64,000 bases of DNA from Aldehydirespirator sp965205155. GTDB taxonomy: Bacteria; Actinomycetota; Acidimicrobiia; Acidimicrobiales; Aldehydirespiratoraceae. Positions 44,469-53,739 of the stretch are shown here, one piece after another; position 1 is the stretch's first letter; each line of letters opens with the position of its first letter. The notes under the pieces are model-generated. The model saw only the letters and a program-made list of their open reading frames with translations, was not told the DNA's origin and searched no databases. Position numbers and translations under genes: made by a program. The DNA lies in NCBI GenBank assembly GCA_965205155.1, contig OZ242033.1, forward strand, positions 1,116,001-1,180,000. Reading direction: 5' to 3'.

Positions 44469-45233
44469 TCAGCCGGCAGTGTCGGTGAAGCGGTCGCGGA
44501 CGTGGCCGTACTGCTCGCCGCCGTCGACGGTCAGGCACGCGCCGGTCACCGCATCGGCCTCGAGGAGATAGCGCACGGCCCGGCCGGCCTCGGTGCCACC
44601 GCTCCAGCGGCCGAGCAGTGTGCGGCGTCGCAATCGCTCGACCTGGTCGGGTCCGAACCTGGCGGGCGCGATGGTCGGGCCGAGCGCCACCGCGTTGCAG
44701 CGCACCGCCGGTGCGAGCTCCACCGCCACCTGCCGGGTCAGGGCCAGCAGGGCCGCCTTGGCCACGCTGTGGGCGGCTCGGCCCGGCCAGGGTTGCCAGG
44801 CCGACAGGTCCACGATGTTCACGATCGCTCCCCCGCCCCGGTCGAGCATCGACGGCGCCACCGCGTTGGTGAGATGGAACGGCCCGTGGACCACCACGTC
44901 GAAGGTCTGGTACCAGGTGCCGGCGTCGGCTGAGGGGAATTCGTCTGGTGCGAACCACGATGCGCTGTTGACCAGGACGTCGACAGGTCCGAGACGGCCG
45001 GCAACGGCTTCGGCCAGCCTGGCGGCCTCAGCGGGCGCGGCCAGGTCGGCCCTGAACGCGTCGGAGTCGACGCCGCGGCGTTTCAGCTCCGCCACCGTCT
45101 CAGCCGCTTCGGCCTCGGACCGGTGGTAGGCGACGGCGATGTTGGCACCGGCTTCGGCCAGCGTGAGCGTGATGGCTTGCCCGACCCGGTGGGCGCCACC
45201 GGTCACCAGCGCGACCCGTCCTGCAAGCTCCAT
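44469..45233 (-). CDS. SDR-family oxidoreductase, pteridine-reductase-like, lacking the catalytic Tyr
   Basis: This 254-residue Rossmann protein has TGGAHRVG at 11-18 (the GxRxG pattern of PTR1/FolM-like SDRs) and NSAS at 89-92. The YxxxK site reads His155-SVA-Lys159, so the general-acid Tyr is His. ATG start. It is divergent from the second LLM gene. Substrate unknown; loss of Tyr suggests altered or lost activity. Confidence 0.82.
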   Translation of the reverse strand: MELAGRVALVTGGAHRVGQAITLTLAEAGANIAVAYHRSEAEAAETVAELKRRGVDSDAFRADLAAPAEAARLAEAVAGRLGPVDVLVNSASWFAPDEFPSADAGTWYQTFDVVVHGPFHLTNAVAPSMLDRGGGAIVNIVDLSAWQPWPGRAAHSVAKAALLALTRQVAVELAPAVRCNAVALGPTIAPARFGPDQVERLRRRTLLGRWSGGTEAGRAVRYLLEADAVTGACLTVDGGEQYGHVRDRFTDTAG

Positions 45234-45314
45234 CCGCTAAGCATGGCAGACCGCTCCCCGACGGTCGGGACGCGGTCTCGCCGGGTTCGCCCCGACCGCC
45301 CTATTGTCGGCGCC

Positions 45315-46286
45315 GTGGTCGAGCTGGCTTGCATGGTGATGCCCGAGGGACCCGTCGGGCAGGTTGTTGACGCTGCGGTGACGGCCGAGGCGCTCGGGTG
45401 CCGCCGGGTCTGGATCCCCGACGAGGGGCTGGCGGCCCGGGAGTGCTGGGTGACGCTGGGCGCGGTGGCCGCGGCCACCGGCGTGCTGGAGGTCGGCACC
45501 GGCATAACCAACGCCTACACCCGCCATCCGGGGATGACCGCAGCGGCTGTCGCCACCCTGGACGAGGCGTCCGGCGGCCGGGCCGCGCTGGGAATCGGCG
45601 CGGGCGGGGCCCTCACCCTCACCCCGCTGGCCATCGAGCGCCGGTCGCCAGTCGCCGCCATGCGCGAGCTGGTGACGACCAGCCGGGCGCTGTGGTCGGG
45701 CCAGGTCGTCGATCACGACGGCGTGACCGGCGGGTTCCGTCGGGCCCGCCTCGGCTACGGCCGGCCCGACATCCCGATCTGGCTGGCCGGGCGGGGCCCC
45801 CGGGTCACGCGGCTGGCGGGGGAGCTGGCCGACGGCTTCATCATGTCGTTCGTGCACAAGGAGCTGATCGGCGAGCACGCGGCTGCGATCCATGGAGCCG
45901 CCGACGAGCATGGCCGTCCTCGCCCCAGGCTGTGCTACATGACCATCCTGGCCACGACCGACCGGGCCCGGGAGGGAGCCCGGGCCGCGCTCACCTTCCG
46001 CCTGGTTGATTCCCCCGACCACGTGAAGGCCCGGATCGGCCTGGACGCCCGGACCGAGGCGTCCATCCGCCAGGCCCTCTCCGCAGGCGGCCCTGCAGCC
46101 GCGGCCCGATTCGTATCCGATGACTGGGTCGACAGCTTCGTGATCGGTGGGACGGTGGGCGAGTGCCGGGCCGAGCTGGCCGCGCTGGTGGCGGCCAACG
46201 GGATCGACGAGTTCCAGGTGTCGGTCAACGACCTCGACACTGCGGCCGAGGACCTGGCCCTGGCCGCCGAGATCGCCGCCAACTAG
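45315..46286 (+). CDS. LLM-class (F420/flavin-dependent) oxidoreductase, paralogue 2
   Basis: This 323-residue TIM-barrel protein is clearly related along its length to the one at 10519-11490. Shared parts include VGTGITNAYTRHPGMTAAAVATLDEAS, LGIGAGGALTLTPL, IPIWLAGRGPRVTRLAG and LTFRLVDSPDHVKA. GTG 45315 is chosen because it aligns with the paralogue start; ATG 45243 would add 24 residues. Substrate unknown. Confidence 0.8.
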   Translation: MVELACMVMPEGPVGQVVDAAVTAEALGCRRVWIPDEGLAARECWVTLGAVAAATGVLEVGTGITNAYTRHPGMTAAAVATLDEASGGRAALGIGAGGALTLTPLAIERRSPVAAMRELVTTSRALWSGQVVDHDGVTGGFRRARLGYGRPDIPIWLAGRGPRVTRLAGELADGFIMSFVHKELIGEHAAAIHGAADEHGRPRPRLCYMTILATTDRAREGARAALTFRLVDSPDHVKARIGLDARTEASIRQALSAGGPAAAARFVSDDWVDSFVIGGTVGECRAELAALVAANGIDEFQVSVNDLDTAAEDLALAAEIAAN

Positions 46287-48070
46287 TGCTCGGCCGGCTC
46301 GCCGGCCGGTTCCGGCTGCGGCGGCGTGTTGACTTGGACGGTGACGATCTCGAGTTCGTGGTACTGCTGGTGGACCACTGAAGTCGCGAAGTGCTGGAGT
46401 AGCCGCAGCGAGACGTCGCGCTCGACGGGTCTGTCCGCGGCCGGCTCGTCGAGCACGGCCAGCCGGTCTTCGATGTTCTCTCCCCGGGCCGCGGCCACGA
46501 ACTCGAGAACGGCCCGCCCGTCCTGCTTGCTGGCCGTGATGCGCAGCGTCCGCCCGGCGGTGTCTCCCTCGGCCTGCTCGGCGTCGAGCAGCGTCAGCAG
46601 AGTCTCCTCCGCCACTGCGTCCAGCCGGTGCGACATCGGTGCCTCCCAGCCGTGGCGGGTTGCGAAGCCGTATAGGAACTCCCGGATGCGCGGCAGTTCC
46701 GAGATCGCCAGGTCGGCTCGCAACCGCTGGCGACGGGACTGGGTCGCCTCCGTGAACAGCGTCAGCACCATCGCCACGAGGCCTCCCGTCGTCATGCCGT
46801 TCTCCAGGAAGCCGCCCGCGAACCCGTCCAGGTACTCCGGGAAGATCACACCGTTCTGGAACCCGACGCCGACCCAGAACGAGACGCCCGCTATCAGTCC
46901 CTTGCGGTAGTCCGAGGCTTCCTCGACGACGATCCTCATGCCGACCACGAACAGCATTGCGATCAGCACCGTGACGTACGCCGCGACGACCGCGTCGGGT
47001 ATGGCGAGCACCAGGGCCAGGAACTTGGGCAGCAACGCCATCACGATGAACGAGGCGCCGATGGCGACGCCGACGCGGCGGGAGGCGACGCCGGTCAGCT
47101 CGGTGATGGCCACACTGCTGGAGTAGGTCGTGTTGGGAACGGTGCCGGCCAGTCCCGACAGCAGGTTGCCGGCGCCGTCGGCGGCCACCGCTCCCTGAAC
47201 GACGCGGTAGTCCACCGCCCGGGGCTGCCGCCACGACACGCGCTGGATGGCCACCGAGTCGCCGAGGGTCTCGATCGCGCCGATGAGCGTGACCAGGATG
47301 AAGGCGGGCAGCAGGCTCCAGAACGCCGAGCCGAACGAGAGGTCGAAGCCGGGCCATTCCACGTCGGGCAGGCCGATCCATCCCGCCTCGACCACCCGGT
47401 CGACGCCGTACAGCCCGAAGAGGGCGGCCACGATCGAGCCGGCCACAACGCCGATGACCGGTGCCCACAGGCGCAGGCTGCCGGAGGACTTCAGCGCGAT
47501 CGCGACTATTACGACCACGGTGACGAGTGCGCTTGTCGGCGCACTCCACTCGGAGCTTCCCTCCGGCGAGGCCGTCACCATGTCGAACACCAGCGGCATC
47601 ACGGTCACCGCGATCAGCATCAGCACCGTGCCGGCCACCGTGGGCGTCAGCAGTCGCCTGAACAGCGACAGCCTCCCGGCGAGAAGGAACTGGAACAGCG
47701 ACGACGCCACGACCAGAGTGGCCAGAAGGCCGGGGCCTCCCTGCACCAGCGCGGCCACGCACACTGCGATGAAGGCGCCCGAAGTCCCCATCAGCAGCAC
47801 GTACCCGGCGCCGATGCGTCCGAACCGCACCGCCTGCAGGATCGTGCTGATCCCGCAGACCGCCGCGGCCGCGAACACCGCCCATGTCAGGTACGAGTCG
47901 CTCTCGCCCGCGGCTCTGATGACGATCGCCGGCGTCAGGACGATGCCTGCGATGGACAGGATGGCGAACTGGAGGCCCAGCCCCGCGGTCAGCGCGTGGG
48001 GCGGCTTGTCGTCGGGCTCGTACCGGACATGCCGTGACCCGGCGGACGTGTCGTGTTGCATGCCACGCAT
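46283..48070 (-). CDS. NCS2 purine/pyrimidine permease with extra C-terminal cytosolic domain
   Basis: This protein of about 595 residues has about 14 membrane helices (residues 30-430) and the xanthine/uracil permease signature NTTYSSSVAITELTGVASR. It ends in a soluble domain of about 160 residues (DLAISELPRIREFLYGFATRHGWEAP, SHRLDAVAEETLLTLL, RDVSLRLLQHFATSVVHQQ) resembling GHKL/anti-sigma-kinase folds but without a clear ATP box. ATG 48070 is chosen; TTG 48097 and ATG 48061 are alternatives. Likely imports xanthine, urate or uracil by proton symport. Its end overlaps the LLM gene end by 4 nt (convergent). Confidence 0.85.
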   Translation of the reverse strand: MRGMQHDTSAGSRHVRYEPDDKPPHALTAGLGLQFAILSIAGIVLTPAIVIRAAGESDSYLTWAVFAAAAVCGISTILQAVRFGRIGAGYVLLMGTSGAFIAVCVAALVQGGPGLLATLVVASSLFQFLLAGRLSLFRRLLTPTVAGTVLMLIAVTVMPLVFDMVTASPEGSSEWSAPTSALVTVVVIVAIALKSSGSLRLWAPVIGVVAGSIVAALFGLYGVDRVVEAGWIGLPDVEWPGFDLSFGSAFWSLLPAFILVTLIGAIETLGDSVAIQRVSWRQPRAVDYRVVQGAVAADGAGNLLSGLAGTVPNTTYSSSVAITELTGVASRRVGVAIGASFIVMALLPKFLALVLAIPDAVVAAYVTVLIAMLFVVGMRIVVEEASDYRKGLIAGVSFWVGVGFQNGVIFPEYLDGFAGGFLENGMTTGGLVAMVLTLFTEATQSRRQRLRADLAISELPRIREFLYGFATRHGWEAPMSHRLDAVAEETLLTLLDAEQAEGDTAGRTLRITASKQDGRAVLEFVAAARGENIEDRLAVLDEPAADRPVERDVSLRLLQHFATSVVHQQYHELEIVTVQVNTPPQPEPAGEPAEH

Positions 48071-48188
48071 GATCGCCGATCGCAGCAGTTGCCACAAGCA
48101 TTGCGAATCGCGTGACCAACGATCGGCCGTAGCGGGCTCCGGGTTGGCCGGGCTGTACGATTCCGCCCGCTCGGAGGAGAGAGTTCAC

Positions 48189-49220
48189 ATGACCGACAAG
48201 CCCGACCCCTTCACTGTTCCCTTCGGGACCGTCCTCTGCGACTGGATGACTACGGCGCGTACCGACGGCGGCCCCTTCGTCTACGGCGGCTCGCCCGAGC
48301 CCTTCGGCGACTTCACGATCAGCCCCGCCGCGCACGTGCTGCACTACGGGAGCGCCATCTTCGAGGGGTTGAAGGCTCACCGCCAGACTGACGGATCGCT
48401 GGCCATCTTCCGGCTGGACAGCCATGTCGCCCGCATGGTCGGCAGCGCCGAGCGTCTGCGGCTGCCGGAGATCGACCCCGGCACTCTGAGGCGGATGATC
48501 ATCGACGCGGTCGAGGCCAACGCCACCGAGGTTCCCGACCCGCCCGGTTCTCTCTACATCCGGCCGACGCTCATCGGCACGGAGGCCGACATCGGAGCGG
48601 CGGGCCGCCCGGCCCGCGCCGCGCTGCTGTACGTGGTGAACTCCCCGGTGGGCGACTACTTCAAGGGTGGGATACGGCCGCTCACGCTGCTGCTGGAGAC
48701 CACGCTGCAACGCACCGTTCCCCAGTTCGGCATGGTCAAGTGCGGTGCGAACTACGCCATGGCCCTGGGCCCCACGCTGGACGCGATGGCAGCCAACGAG
48801 GCCGTCGACCAGATCCTGTTCGCCAGCGACGGCGACATCACCGAGACCGGGGCCGCGAACTTCTTCCTCGCCGATGACGAGCGGCTTGTCACCCGCCATC
48901 TGGACGAATCGTTCCTGCACGGCGTGACCCGGGACTCGGCGATCCAGCTGGCCCGGCATCTCGGCTACGAAGTGGAGGAGCGCGCCATCGACTCCGACGA
49001 GCTCGTCGACTGGTTCGAGCGGGGCGAGGCCTTCCTGTCGGGCACGGCCGCGGGCCTGGCGCCCGTGGGCACCATCCTCCGCGGCGGCGAGACCCTCACC
49101 GTCGGCGACGGGCAGCCGGGCCGCAACACGTTGCGGTTGCGGCAGGAACTTGTGGACATCCAGTTGGGTGCCGCGCCGGATCCGTTCGGTTGGCGCACGC
49201 CGGTGCGCGGCGGGGTCTGA
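48189..49220 (+). CDS. ilvE: Branched-chain amino acid aminotransferase
   Basis: This 343-residue fold-type IV PLP enzyme has HYGSAIFEGLKAHR, FRLDSHVARM, the PLP Lys in FGMVKCGANYA (K184) and EAFLSGTAAGLAPVG. It makes Val, Leu and Ile from the oxo acids. ATG 48189 follows a GGAGGAGAG ribosome site. It is divergent from the NCS2 permease. Confidence 0.95.
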   Translation: MTDKPDPFTVPFGTVLCDWMTTARTDGGPFVYGGSPEPFGDFTISPAAHVLHYGSAIFEGLKAHRQTDGSLAIFRLDSHVARMVGSAERLRLPEIDPGTLRRMIIDAVEANATEVPDPPGSLYIRPTLIGTEADIGAAGRPARAALLYVVNSPVGDYFKGGIRPLTLLLETTLQRTVPQFGMVKCGANYAMALGPTLDAMAANEAVDQILFASDGDITETGAANFFLADDERLVTRHLDESFLHGVTRDSAIQLARHLGYEVEERAIDSDELVDWFERGEAFLSGTAAGLAPVGTILRGGETLTVGDGQPGRNTLRLRQELVDIQLGAAPDPFGWRTPVRGGV

Positions 49221-49222
49221 TC

Positions 49223-49286
49223 CGTCGAATCCGGTTGCCCGGTGGGCGAGGAGCGCAAGCGAAGGCTCCTAGCCACCGAATCGACG
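49223..49286. terminator. Probable bidirectional terminator between convergent genes
   Basis: A nested inverted repeat lies between the ends of ilvE (+) and the acyl-CoA synthetase gene (-). The inner stem is AGGAGC/GCTCCT (49249-49254, 49265-49270), the next GGTGG/CCACC, and the outer an imperfect GTCGA/TCGAC pair. Its place between two convergent stops supports a terminator, although no T-tract is present. Confidence 0.6.
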
Positions 49287-49303
49287 CGGCCCGGGTGATG
49301 GAC

Positions 49304-51370
49304 TCAATGGGGTGCTGTTCTTCTGGTGACGACGAGGGCGTCGACGACGGTCGGGTTGCCGTTGTGAATGACGACCGGGTTGCAGTCGATCTCGATGATG
49401 TCGTCCTGCTCGTGGAGGGCGTCGGCCAGGGTTCGGATGATCGCCTCCAAGGCTCCGAGGTCTACAGGTTGGGCGCCGCGGTAGCCGTTGAGGAGCGGTG
49501 CGCCGCGCAGTGCATTGACTGCGGACTCGACTTCGCCCGGCCAGGGTGGGGCGAGGACCGTGACCGCGTCATCGAAGACCTCTGCTGCTGTGCCTCCTAA
49601 CCCGAGAGTGACCGCCGGTCCGAGGTGCGGATCGCGCAGACCGCCGACGACGAGTTCCAGCTCGCCTCGGATGAGTTCGGCAACCAGGACGGTTCCGTCG
49701 CCTGCGTCGGCGAGTTCCTGCCAGGCCTCAAGGACTTCTTCGGGGCGCAGGCCGAGCCTCACCAGGCCTCGCTCGGACTTGTGGGCAACGCCGGAAGCCT
49801 TGGCGACCAGCGGGGCTCGCAACTCCGTGACGGCGCGGGTGGCTTCGGCCAGCGAGCCGGTCCGGCGCTCCGGAACCAGGGGAAGACCCCGAAGCCGGTG
49901 CTTGGACTCCCACTCCGACAGAGCCGTGATGTCCGTGGGCTCAGCCCTGCCTGCTTCGGCCTGGGATCGGCTCGGCCCGCGCGCCGGGAGCCCTCTCGGC
50001 GATCGCCGCATCAGTGAAGCGAAGGCTCTCACGGCCCGTTCGGGCGAGGGCAGCAGGGGCACGCCGGCCGCCGCGAGCCTCCCGGCCACCAAGGGCGTGT
50101 CGGTCACGAAAGCCACCGTCGGCTTGCCGGTGCGCCTGTGGGCTGCGGCTACGGCGTCAGCGAACTCTCCGACGTCGAGGCCGCAGTCGATCACCACGAC
50201 GCCGTCGACGGTTGGATCGCGGTAGACCGCATCCACCGCGGGCGCGTATGCCTCAGGCGGGCATTGAGGAGTGAGATCGACAGGGTTGCCGGTGGCCGCA
50301 AACGAGGGCACGACAGCCTCGAGGGCCCGCAGTGTCGAGTCGGCCAGCCGGGGCAGGACGAGGCCCAGCCGTTCGGCCTCGTCGGCGGCCAGCACTGACG
50401 GTCCTCCGGAGATTGTCACGACCGCCAGTCGCCGACCGGCGGGGGGCTGCATCGGGGAGGCGGCCAAGGCCAGCAGGTCGAAGAACTCGTCGGCCGTCTG
50501 CGCCTCCATCGCGCCTGCTCGCCTGAGTGCGGCCGCCGCCGCTCCATGGGTGCCCGCGATGGAGCCGGTGTGGCTGATGGCGGCACGGGCGCCCGTGCCC
50601 GTCTTGCCGGCCTTCAGCACCACAACCGGTCTCTCGACCGAGATCGAACGCACTGCCTCGACGAATCCGCGGCCCCCGGACAGTGCCTCTGCGAACAGGC
50701 CGACGACCCTGGTCTCGGTGTCCTGGGCGAGCCACCGCAGGACCTGTGTCTCGTCAACATCGGCAGCATTGCCGAGGCTGGCGAACCGGCAGACTCCCAG
50801 ACCCCTCCGGCTCATCTCTGCGAGGCACATGCCGCCGAACGCGCCGGACTGGCTGAGCATCGTCACGCCGCCCGGCGCCAGGTCGACGTCCCAGAAGTAG
50901 GAGCCGTTCAGCCACCCCCCGCCGTCCAGCCGGCTGATCACCCCCATGCAGTTGGGTCCCAGGAACCGCATTCCCGCTCCGGAAGCGATCACTCGGAGGC
51001 GCTGCTGCGCGGCCCGGCCCTTTGGGCCTGTCTCGCCGAAACCGGACGTCAGCACGATCGCAGCCCGTGCGCCGCCGGCCGCGGCGTCGGCCATGGCGGC
51101 CTCCACGGACACAGCCGGCACTGAGATCAACGCCAGGTCCACACCACCGGCCAGTGAGCGAGCAGTACGTAGCCCCTCAGCCGTGCCTGCGGAGGGGCTG
51201 ATCGCCCTGACGTCGTCCAATGCCGAGCCGATGGCGTTGCGCAGCAGGCGGTTCCCGAGCCTGGCCGGGTCACGGGTGGAGGCGCCGTACACCGCCACCG
51301 ACCTGGGCAGGAACAGCGGTTCCAGATCCGGAACTCGCTCGCATGCCCGCCCGGCCTCTAAGTTTGACAT
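49304..51370 (-). CDS. NDP-forming acyl-CoA synthetase (fused alpha/beta)
   Basis: This 688-residue protein has the CoA-binding domain (FLPRSVAVYGASTRDPARLGNRLLRN, FLGPNCMGVI), a succinyl-CoA ligase-like domain (SQSGAFGGM, ISHTGSIAGTHGA with the active-site His) and a C-terminal ATP-grasp domain (PLVAKASGVAHKSERGLVRL). It makes acyl-CoA and ADP from acid, CoA and ATP, or the reverse. ATG 51368-51370. It is divergent from the molybdenum hydroxylase operon and shares its 32-bp control region. Confidence 0.9.
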   Translation of the reverse strand: MSNLEAGRACERVPDLEPLFLPRSVAVYGASTRDPARLGNRLLRNAIGSALDDVRAISPSAGTAEGLRTARSLAGGVDLALISVPAVSVEAAMADAAAGGARAAIVLTSGFGETGPKGRAAQQRLRVIASGAGMRFLGPNCMGVISRLDGGGWLNGSYFWDVDLAPGGVTMLSQSGAFGGMCLAEMSRRGLGVCRFASLGNAADVDETQVLRWLAQDTETRVVGLFAEALSGGRGFVEAVRSISVERPVVVLKAGKTGTGARAAISHTGSIAGTHGAAAAALRRAGAMEAQTADEFFDLLALAASPMQPPAGRRLAVVTISGGPSVLAADEAERLGLVLPRLADSTLRALEAVVPSFAATGNPVDLTPQCPPEAYAPAVDAVYRDPTVDGVVVIDCGLDVGEFADAVAAAHRRTGKPTVAFVTDTPLVAGRLAAAGVPLLPSPERAVRAFASLMRRSPRGLPARGPSRSQAEAGRAEPTDITALSEWESKHRLRGLPLVPERRTGSLAEATRAVTELRAPLVAKASGVAHKSERGLVRLGLRPEEVLEAWQELADAGDGTVLVAELIRGELELVVGGLRDPHLGPAVTLGLGGTAAEVFDDAVTVLAPPWPGEVESAVNALRGAPLLNGYRGAQPVDLGALEAIIRTLADALHEQDDIIEIDCNPVVIHNGNPTVVDALVVTRRTAPH

Positions 51371-51385
51371 GTCACCACATATTGA
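51369..51385 (+). promoter_or_regulatory. Candidate ArsR-family operator at the ligase/hydroxylase divergent promoter
   Basis: The pattern ATGT-N7-TATTGA lies between the starts of the two divergent genes, touching the start of the minus-strand gene. Related sites occur at 56666-56684 (N9) and, reversed, at 58600-58616 (N7). Confidence 0.5.
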
Positions 51386-51402
51386 AACATACTCGCCGGG
51401 CC

Positions 51403-53739
51403 ATGAGTCGAGACCGGCAACCCGACTACGCAGTGGTGGGCAAGCGGATCCCGAAGCTCGATGCTCCCGACAAGGTCACGGGGCGCACCGTCTATGCCGA
51501 TGACCTGAAACTGAGTGGGCTGCTGGTCGGTGCCATCAAGCGCAGCCCGCATCCCCATGCCCGGATCCTGAGCATCGACACCTCCGCAGTCGACGCCCTG
51601 CCGGGGGTTCATGCGGTGATCCACGCCGGCAACGTCACCCAGCGCCCCTTCGGATACGGCCACGACAACATCCCGCTCAAGGCCCGGGTAGTCCGTTGCG
51701 TCGGGGACGAGGTGGCCGCGGTCGCCGCCGTGGACGCGGCGACCGCCCAGCGCGCCCTTGACCTGATCCGCGTGGAGTACGAGTTGCTGCCCGCGGTGGA
51801 CGATCCCTTCGAGGCTCTGCAACCGGGCGCTCCCCGGATCCACGACGAACTCGACATCGAGGGCAACGTGTCGATGGAGTGGAACTTCCAGACCGGCGAC
51901 CTGGATGAGGCCGAGCGGCGTTCGGCGGTGATCGTGAGCGGCAGCTACTCGAGCCCCCAGGCGGCCCCCGCGCCGATCGAGACGCACGTGGTCATCGCCG
52001 GCTTCGATGCGGACGGCGACCTGGAGGTCATCAGCCCGGTGCACATGGTGTTCATGTACCGCAAGGAGCTGGCCGACTGCCTCGGACTGGACTGGCGGCG
52101 CATCACCGTGAGACAGCCCCCCGTGGGCGGCAGTTTCGGCGGCAAGATCGACATCGACGCCCACGACTTCATCGCGGTGATGCTCGCCAGGGCCGCCCGG
52201 CGCCCCGTCAAGCTGGCCATGAGCCGCGAGGAGGAATTCACCGGCACCCGCACCCGCCAGCCGATCCACTTCCGGCTCCGCACCGGAGCCGCCGCCGACG
52301 GCACCCTGCAGTTCCGCCATGCCGAGGTCGTCTCCGACAACGGCGCCTACAACGCCTGGGGCTCGCACGCGCTGCTGGTGGCGATGAACACCGTCACCTC
52401 CATGTACCGGGTCGACACGTCGCGGCTGCGGGCCAAGGTCGTCTACACCAACAAGAACTACGGCGGCTCGGTGAGGGGCTTCGGCAATCCCCAGGCCACG
52501 TTCGCGGTCGAGCAACAGATGGAGGAGCTGGCCGACGCCCTGGGCATGGACCCCATGGACCTGCGGCTCAAGAACGCCAACCGCCCCGGCGACGTGACTC
52601 CCCAGGGTCTCGAGATCACGTCCTGCGGGCTCAGCGAGTGCCTGGAGACGGTACGGCGCAAGTCTGGCTGGGACCAGCGCCGCGGCCGGATGCGCGGCCA
52701 GCACCGGGGTCTCGGCGCGGCCGCCTATGTGCACGTCGGCGGCGGCGCCCGCATCTACGGATCGGACGGCTGCGGGGCCATGATCAAGATCGACGACTCG
52801 GGACGGATCGCCCTCATCTCGGGATCCTCGGAGCTCGGGCAGGGTTCGGAGACGGCCCTCGCAATGATCGTGGCCGAGACGCTGGGAGTCCCGCTCGCGG
52901 CGGTGAGCGTCAGCCACGACGACACCGACGTCAAACCGTGGGATGTGGGCGTCCACGCCAGCCGGACCACCTTCGTTGCCGGCAACGCGGCCCGTATCGC
53001 CGCGGCCCGAGCCCGCGACGAGCTCCTGGAGGGGGCGGCCGAGATGCTCCAGTGTCCGGTCGAGTCGCTCACCATCCGCGACGGGGTCATCTCCGTGCTC
53101 CACGAACCCGCGACGACCCTGCGTTACGAGAAGGCCGTGCGCCGGCGGCTCCTGCGGGAGGGCAGCTCGATCATCATGACCTCGGCCTTCTACGACCCGC
53201 CCACCCAGCGCCAGGACGAGAACTACATCGGCAACATCTCGGCCAGCTACGGCTTCGGGGCTCATGTGGTCGAGGTCGAGGTCGATCCGGACACCGGGAT
53301 GGTGCGGGTCCTCGGGCTGTGGGCCGCCCACGACGTGGGGAGGGCCATCAACCCCATGAGCTGCGAGGGCCAGATCGAGGGCGGCGCGGTCATGGGCGTC
53401 GGCCTCGCCCTGAGCGAAGAACTCCCCGTCACCGACGGCCGGTTCCCGGCCCCGAACCTCCACGACTACGGCATGCCCACCGCAGTGGACGCCCCACCGA
53501 TCGATGTGACTCTCGTAGAGACGGCCGACGAGCTCGGACCGTTCGGTGCGAAGGGGATCGGCGAGGGCGGGATCATCCTGCCGCCCGCGGCCATCGCCAA
53601 CGCAGTGGCCGACGCGGTAGGGGTGCGGCCCCGCTCCTATCCGATCCGGCCCTGGAAGCTGCGCCGATGGATCGAGGCCGGCGAGCGCTCCCATGTGCAC
53701 AAGCGCCCGCAACTCATGCCGGACGCGAACGCGCCGTGA
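51403..53739 (+). CDS. Molybdenum hydroxylase large subunit (xanthine dehydrogenase-type)
   Basis: This 778-residue molybdopterin-cytosine-dinucleotide subunit has VGKRIPKLDAPDKVTGRTVYADD at the N-terminus, PPVGGSFGGKIDID (about 239-250), VRGFGNPQ (about 357) and ELGQGSETA (about 482). It ends with KGIGEGGI, whose Glu is the expected catalytic base (about 721). It lacks the AYRCSFR loop of CO dehydrogenase, so it is an aldehyde/xanthine/N-heterocycle or aryl-CoA hydroxylase. ATG 51403. First gene of an L-M-S operon. Confidence 0.92.
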   Translation: MSRDRQPDYAVVGKRIPKLDAPDKVTGRTVYADDLKLSGLLVGAIKRSPHPHARILSIDTSAVDALPGVHAVIHAGNVTQRPFGYGHDNIPLKARVVRCVGDEVAAVAAVDAATAQRALDLIRVEYELLPAVDDPFEALQPGAPRIHDELDIEGNVSMEWNFQTGDLDEAERRSAVIVSGSYSSPQAAPAPIETHVVIAGFDADGDLEVISPVHMVFMYRKELADCLGLDWRRITVRQPPVGGSFGGKIDIDAHDFIAVMLARAARRPVKLAMSREEEFTGTRTRQPIHFRLRTGAAADGTLQFRHAEVVSDNGAYNAWGSHALLVAMNTVTSMYRVDTSRLRAKVVYTNKNYGGSVRGFGNPQATFAVEQQMEELADALGMDPMDLRLKNANRPGDVTPQGLEITSCGLSECLETVRRKSGWDQRRGRMRGQHRGLGAAAYVHVGGGARIYGSDGCGAMIKIDDSGRIALISGSSELGQGSETALAMIVAETLGVPLAAVSVSHDDTDVKPWDVGVHASRTTFVAGNAARIAAARARDELLEGAAEMLQCPVESLTIRDGVISVLHEPATTLRYEKAVRRRLLREGSSIIMTSAFYDPPTQRQDENYIGNISASYGFGAHVVEVEVDPDTGMVRVLGLWAAHDVGRAINPMSCEGQIEGGAVMGVGLALSEELPVTDGRFPAPNLHDYGMPTAVDAPPIDVTLVETADELGPFGAKGIGEGGIILPPAAIANAVADAVGVRPRSYPIRPWKLRRWIEAGERSHVHKRPQLMPDANAP

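Noticed and set aside
45237..48959. Very long minus-strand open frame (about 1240 codons)
   Set aside because: It runs antisense or out of frame across the LLM, permease and ilvE genes, has low-complexity Arg/Gly/Pro composition and no domain. Long shadow frames are expected at this GC content.
51358..53712. 784-codon minus-strand open frame
   Set aside because: Exactly antisense to the molybdenum hydroxylase large subunit; His/Gly/Val-rich with no recognisable motif.
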